This document shows, one piece after another, positions 61,801 through 64,000 of a DNA stretch of 64,000 bases. Each line of letters opens with the position of its first letter. Position 1 is the first letter of the stretch. Source of the stretch: Pomphorhynchus laevis (lineage: Eukaryota; Acanthocephala; Palaeacanthocephala; Echinorhynchida; Pomphorhynchidae); assembly GCA_012934845.2 (NCBI GenBank), contig WNNJ02000492.1, positions 124,001 to 188,000 on the forward strand, written 5' to 3'. Below the pieces are notes generated by a model. It was given only the letters and a program-made list of their open reading frames with translations. It was not told where the DNA came from and made no database searches. The position numbers and the translations under genes were made by a program.

Positions 61801-64000
61801 GAGTTCGACGTCAAATGTTGACGGCTCGAAATCACGTAATATGAAATGATCTTGTGGATGAGATGTATCAGATTCATAATTCTCTGAAGTTATATGTCGT
61901 TCTTGCACCGCAATTGGAGTTGATGTAATCATTTCTTTCTCCGTGTAGCTCTGTGCATAAGATGATGCTATTGGTTTTAAATATCGGGATTCATATTCCT
62001 TCTGTTTGCTATTTATATTTAATTCCCCGAATTCAGTAATACTAGTTTCTTTTCCATATATAGCACTAGGAACAGAGTCTCGTTCATAGTCTGATTGTAT
62101 CGTTTGGAAATCAGTTGATTTGTATTCTGTTTTTTTGTTGTCAATATGATTTCCGTAGCCTTCATCTGTCATATCTGGTTGGATTGCAGGATTATCTGTT
62201 TGCTGTATTTTGATGGTGCTTGAGTTGAGCTCATTATCGTTTGTTGTAGGCGTTAAAATACTGGGTTCGTAATTATCATGTTCGCTTCCCGTGCCGGATT
62301 CGTAATACTCTGATGTCATATCAGTTCTATCATGTAATACCGTATGAGTTAAAGTATGTAGTGCTGAGCTGCTTGGGTACTGATCGTAATCTAATGTCGT
62401 TTTTAAGTCACTTGATTTATAATAATCATTTTCACTGGGCGGATCATAATCGTAAATTTCCGATGCTTTATCTGATTGTTCACGTCTATCCGTAGAAATT
62501 AAATCCGGTACAGTTTCAGTATTTGAGCCGAGTTCGACGTCAAATGTTGACGGCTCGAAATCACGTAATTTGAAATGATCTTGTGGGTGAGATGTATCAG
62601 ATTCATAATTCTCTGAAGTTATATGTCGTTCTTGCACCGCAATTGGAGTTGATGTAATCATTTCTTTCTCCGTGTGGCTCTGTGCGTAAGTTGATGGTAT
62701 TGATTTTAAATATCGGGATTCATATTCCTTCTGTTTGCCATTTATATTTAATTCCCCGAATTCAGTAATACTAGTTTCTTTTTTATATGTAGCACTGGGA
62801 ACATAGTCTTGTTCGTAGTCTGATTGTGTCGTTTGGAAATCAGTCGATTTGTATTCTGTTTTTTTGCTGTCAATATGATATCCGTAGCCTTCATCTGTCA
62901 TATCTGGTTGGATTGCAGGATTATCTGTTTGCTGTATTTTGATGGTGCTTGAGTTGAGCTCATTATCGTTTGTTGTTGGCGTTAAAATACTGGGTTCGTA
63001 ATTATCATGTTCGCTTCCCTTGCCGGATTCGTTATACTCTGATGTCATATCAGATCTGTCATGTACTGCCGTATGAGTTAAAGTATGTAGTGCTGAGCTG
63101 CTCGGGTACTGATCGTAATCTAATGTCGTTTTTAAGTCACTTGATTTATAATCATCAATTTCACTGGGCGGATAATTATCGTAAATTTCCGATGATTTAT
63201 CTGATTGTTTACGTCTGTCCGTAGAAATTAAAGCCGGTACCGTTTCAGTATTTGAGCCGAGTTCGACGTCAAATGTTGACGGCTCGAAATCACGTAATAT
63301 GAAATGATCTTGTGGATGAGATGTATCAGATTCATAATTCTCTGAAGTTATATATCGTTCTTGCACCGCAAGTGAAGTTGATGTAATCATTTCTTTCTCC
63401 GTGTAGCTCTGTGCATAAGTTGATGTTTTTGGTTTTAAATATCGTGATTCATATTCCTCCAGTTTATTTCTAGACGTTAGAGCTAATCCATTTGTTGATA
63501 AATAGTTGGAGTGCTGTTTATTTTCGGATTTTGGCGGTTTCCACAAATATGATTTATTGCTATCTGATTTGGATTTGTAATATTCAGAAGTTTTTTCAGG
63601 TTGTTCATATTTTGTAGTAGATACTCGTGTTTGTGTTGATGATGTTATTAATCTCCGCTCGGAATTTGAAGTCGGCATCATAATATCACTGTATTTGTAT
63701 TCGTCCTTTTCGCTACCTCTACTGAATTCGTTGAGACTAGAAGTATTATATTGTTGTTCTGTTGTGTCAGTTGATGATTTAGTTTCTAAAGTGCTCGAAT
63801 CTTCTTTGTAGTCTAAAGTTGCAGTCTTATAATCGTTTGGTTTGAAGTCGTTTTTATTGCTTCCTGTATCAGCATATCTTGAGCGCTGTTCGTAGTCAGA
63901 TGTTAACGATTCCACATCACTTTGATTGTATTCACTAGGTTTGCTGTTTGTATAATATTCATAGATCTCGGATGAAATATCTGATTGTGGTTGCCCATTA
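58816..64000 (-). CDS. large Ser/Thr/Tyr/Asp-rich repeat protein (5' end beyond window)
   Basis: One uninterrupted minus-strand frame reaches the right edge, more than 1,720 codons. No ATG start is chosen; the frame stays open to 64000, and QSDISSEIYEYYTNSKPSEY at the edge already resembles the repeats. Residues about 140-1060 are four copies of a 243-residue repeat (landmarks ITSENYESDTSHPQDHF, FEPSTFDVELGSNT, TLDYDQY, ALHTLTHTA, DMTDEGYG, EFGELNIN). The rest is unrepeated but similar in composition. Almost no Cys, no signal peptide or membrane segment in the part seen; it should be largely disordered and phosphorylatable. The last 35 residues (KEDVLELKRQYASVSELLKM) form a short helical, possibly coiled-coil end. 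I do not recognise the family. Confidence 0.75.
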   Translation of the reverse strand, partial: NGQPQSDISSEIYEYYTNSKPSEYNQSDVESLTSDYEQRSRYADTGSNKNDFKPNDYKTATLDYKEDSSTLETKSSTDTTEQQYNTSSLNEFSRGSEKDEYKYSDIMMPTSNSERRLITSSTQTRVSTTKYEQPEKTSEYYKSKSDSNKSYLWKPPKSENKQHSNYLSTNGLALTSRNKLEEYESRYLKPKTSTYAQSYTEKEMITSTSLAVQERYITSENYESDTSHPQDHFILRDFEPSTFDVELGSNTETVPALISTDRRKQSDKSSEIYDNYPPSEIDDYKSSDLKTTLDYDQYPSSSALHTLTHTAVHDRSDMTSEYNESGKGSEHDNYEPSILTPTTNDNELNSSTIKIQQTDNPAIQPDMTDEGYGYHIDSKKTEYKSTDFQTTQSDYEQDYVPSATYKKETSITEFGELNINGKQKEYESRYLKSIPSTYAQSHTEKEMITSTPIAVQERHITSENYESDTSHPQDHFKLRDFEPSTFDVELGSNTETVPDLISTDRREQSDKASEIYDYDPPSENDYYKSSDLKTTLDYDQYPSSSALHTLTHTVLHDRTDMTSEYYESGTGSEHDNYEPSILTPTTNDNELNSSTIKIQQTDNPAIQPDMTDEGYGNHIDNKKTEYKSTDFQTIQSDYERDSVPSAIYGKETSITEFGELNINSKQKEYESRYLKPIASSYAQSYTEKEMITSTPIAVQERHITSENYESDTSHPQDHFILRDFEPSTFDVELGSNTETVQALISTDRREQSDKASNIYDYDPPSEIDEYKSSDFNTTLDYDQYSSSSALHTLTHTAVHDRTDMTSEYYESGTGSEHDDYEPSILTPTTNDNELNSSTIKIQQTDNPAIQPDMTDEGYGYHIDSKKTEYKSTDFQTIQSDYERDSVPSATYGKETSITEFGELNINGKQKEYESRYLKSITSTYAQRYTEKEMITSTPIAVQERYITSENYESNTSHPQDHFKLRDFEPSTFDVELGSNTDTVHDLISTDRREQSDIASNIYDNYPLSEIDDYKSSDFKTTLDYDQYSSSSALHTLTHTAVHDRSDMTSEYYEYGTGSEHDNFSILTPSTNYYEQNLTIDKFQVPLSTVRNEEYDVISEYHDYKSSRLMPTNSNYELGLSTGLAQTTVPTSSIHEQSGISSESYQFGSVSLPIPHDHDQNSSLSPTYIIGSYNDISSFDNIKSSDIKKSQLSFEEDKYVTDSTVLPHEYLNDISTDFRSSLLGRYTNDLSNSESTDVIEFYTNSNSSSSSDSIFANSPTSPKTHEQYLEDISIEKDYVIVSEDKPNFIENFDSSSSYSEDVDIIDLISTDDFEEFPNSIKPSYSGNEYVDNNSNDIYQEFSQSTRMSNYNADSITSLKVNDFSQSIKPLINDDLQSSYFDGVPTAESAKLYSIAQNLRDTTSDIDYNYDEHKLVKTGYAKPIMPEYKLDDLKFNRTVGLTDQDPKISHILSNTKQLLISTEFDRLVDSTLENHQLNINSSVDLMLSTNVSTDTAVLSQTESSELFSTPSTSNQFTGYIGSIQHSKLSATVSTEFDTLLLNSNDDVQSNDHVDSSKQSVDLKLSTTTLGNKAESLTASNNLKNSETSEDHLGDIVDSTERKQYLIDVLAENLDKLSTESNGFTGSALDDVQLNVHSTDNLIIDTTMKRYMPMTTYYSGLIISQTSSKADSTGNDNSSKARTSDLSVSKSVSASSIKEDVLELKRQYASVSELLKMCRNFLYRHLQNVN
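61000..63470 (-). repeat. 729-bp coding tandem repeat, about 3.4 copies
   Basis: GTCAAATGTTGACGGCTCGA occurs at 61081, 61810, 62539 and 63268, spacing 729 each time (243 codons). Copies differ by substitutions but show no length change. Confidence 0.9.

Noticed and set aside
58820-63224. Plus-strand frames within the large repeat protein
   Set aside because: Antisense shadows; the repeated ones follow the 729-bp unit.

Overview
The window is AT-rich animal DNA. It has spliced genes with canonical GT/AG introns, many of them only about 50 nt long, and it is crowded with retroelements: jockey/I-like LINEs, Penelope-like elements, an R2-like element and one Ty3/Gypsy fossil. An invertebrate is likely. 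Jockey-like LINEs lean toward an arthropod, but I cannot name the species. No bacterial-type genes, tRNA, rRNA or CRISPR were seen.

Layout. From 0.4 to 22.1 kb a plus-strand split gene ends in a coiled coil that resembles the MTUS/ATIP microtubule-associated family. Its long introns hold AT-rich repeats, hairpin fold-backs with TA tracts (8.3-10.3 kb), repeats carrying hammerhead-ribozyme parts (1.7, 8.6-9.4 and 10.2 kb) and a decayed minus-strand RT element with an R2-like layout (18.0-20.5 kb). At 22.5-24.0 kb lies a 395-bp tandem repeat. At 24.4-25.4 kb sits a small minus-strand coiled-coil gene with local exon duplications. From 26.1 to 44.2 kb the sequence is almost solid LINE: copies E, D, B and A run head-to-tail on the minus strand, copy C is inserted in D, and copy F lies head-to-head with E. 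Copy B keeps both ORFs open (409 and 817 aa). From 44.4 to 48.0 kb is a broken Ty3/Gypsy element. From 48 to 57.7 kb is a mosaic of Penelope-like pieces, further LINE relics (G, H, I), a second LINE lineage and a well-formed type III hammerhead ribozyme at 56.29 kb. From 58.8 kb to the right edge is a large minus-strand ORF for a Ser/Thr/Tyr/Asp-rich protein with an exact 729-bp (243-codon) internal repeat.

Most unusual signal. Three dispersed repeats (1.7, 8.9/9.3 and 10.25 kb) carry all hammerhead parts (CTGANGA, a GAAAC-type box, a cleavage triplet and three helices) in an order that does not nest within one unit but nests across two tandem units. Helix I is TCCGA/TCGGA, TCCTA/TAGGA and TTCTA/TAGAA in the three families, which is compensatory change. 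Together with the conventional hammerhead at 56.29 kb and several degraded cores, this suggests a population of ribozyme-bearing retroelements or satellites.
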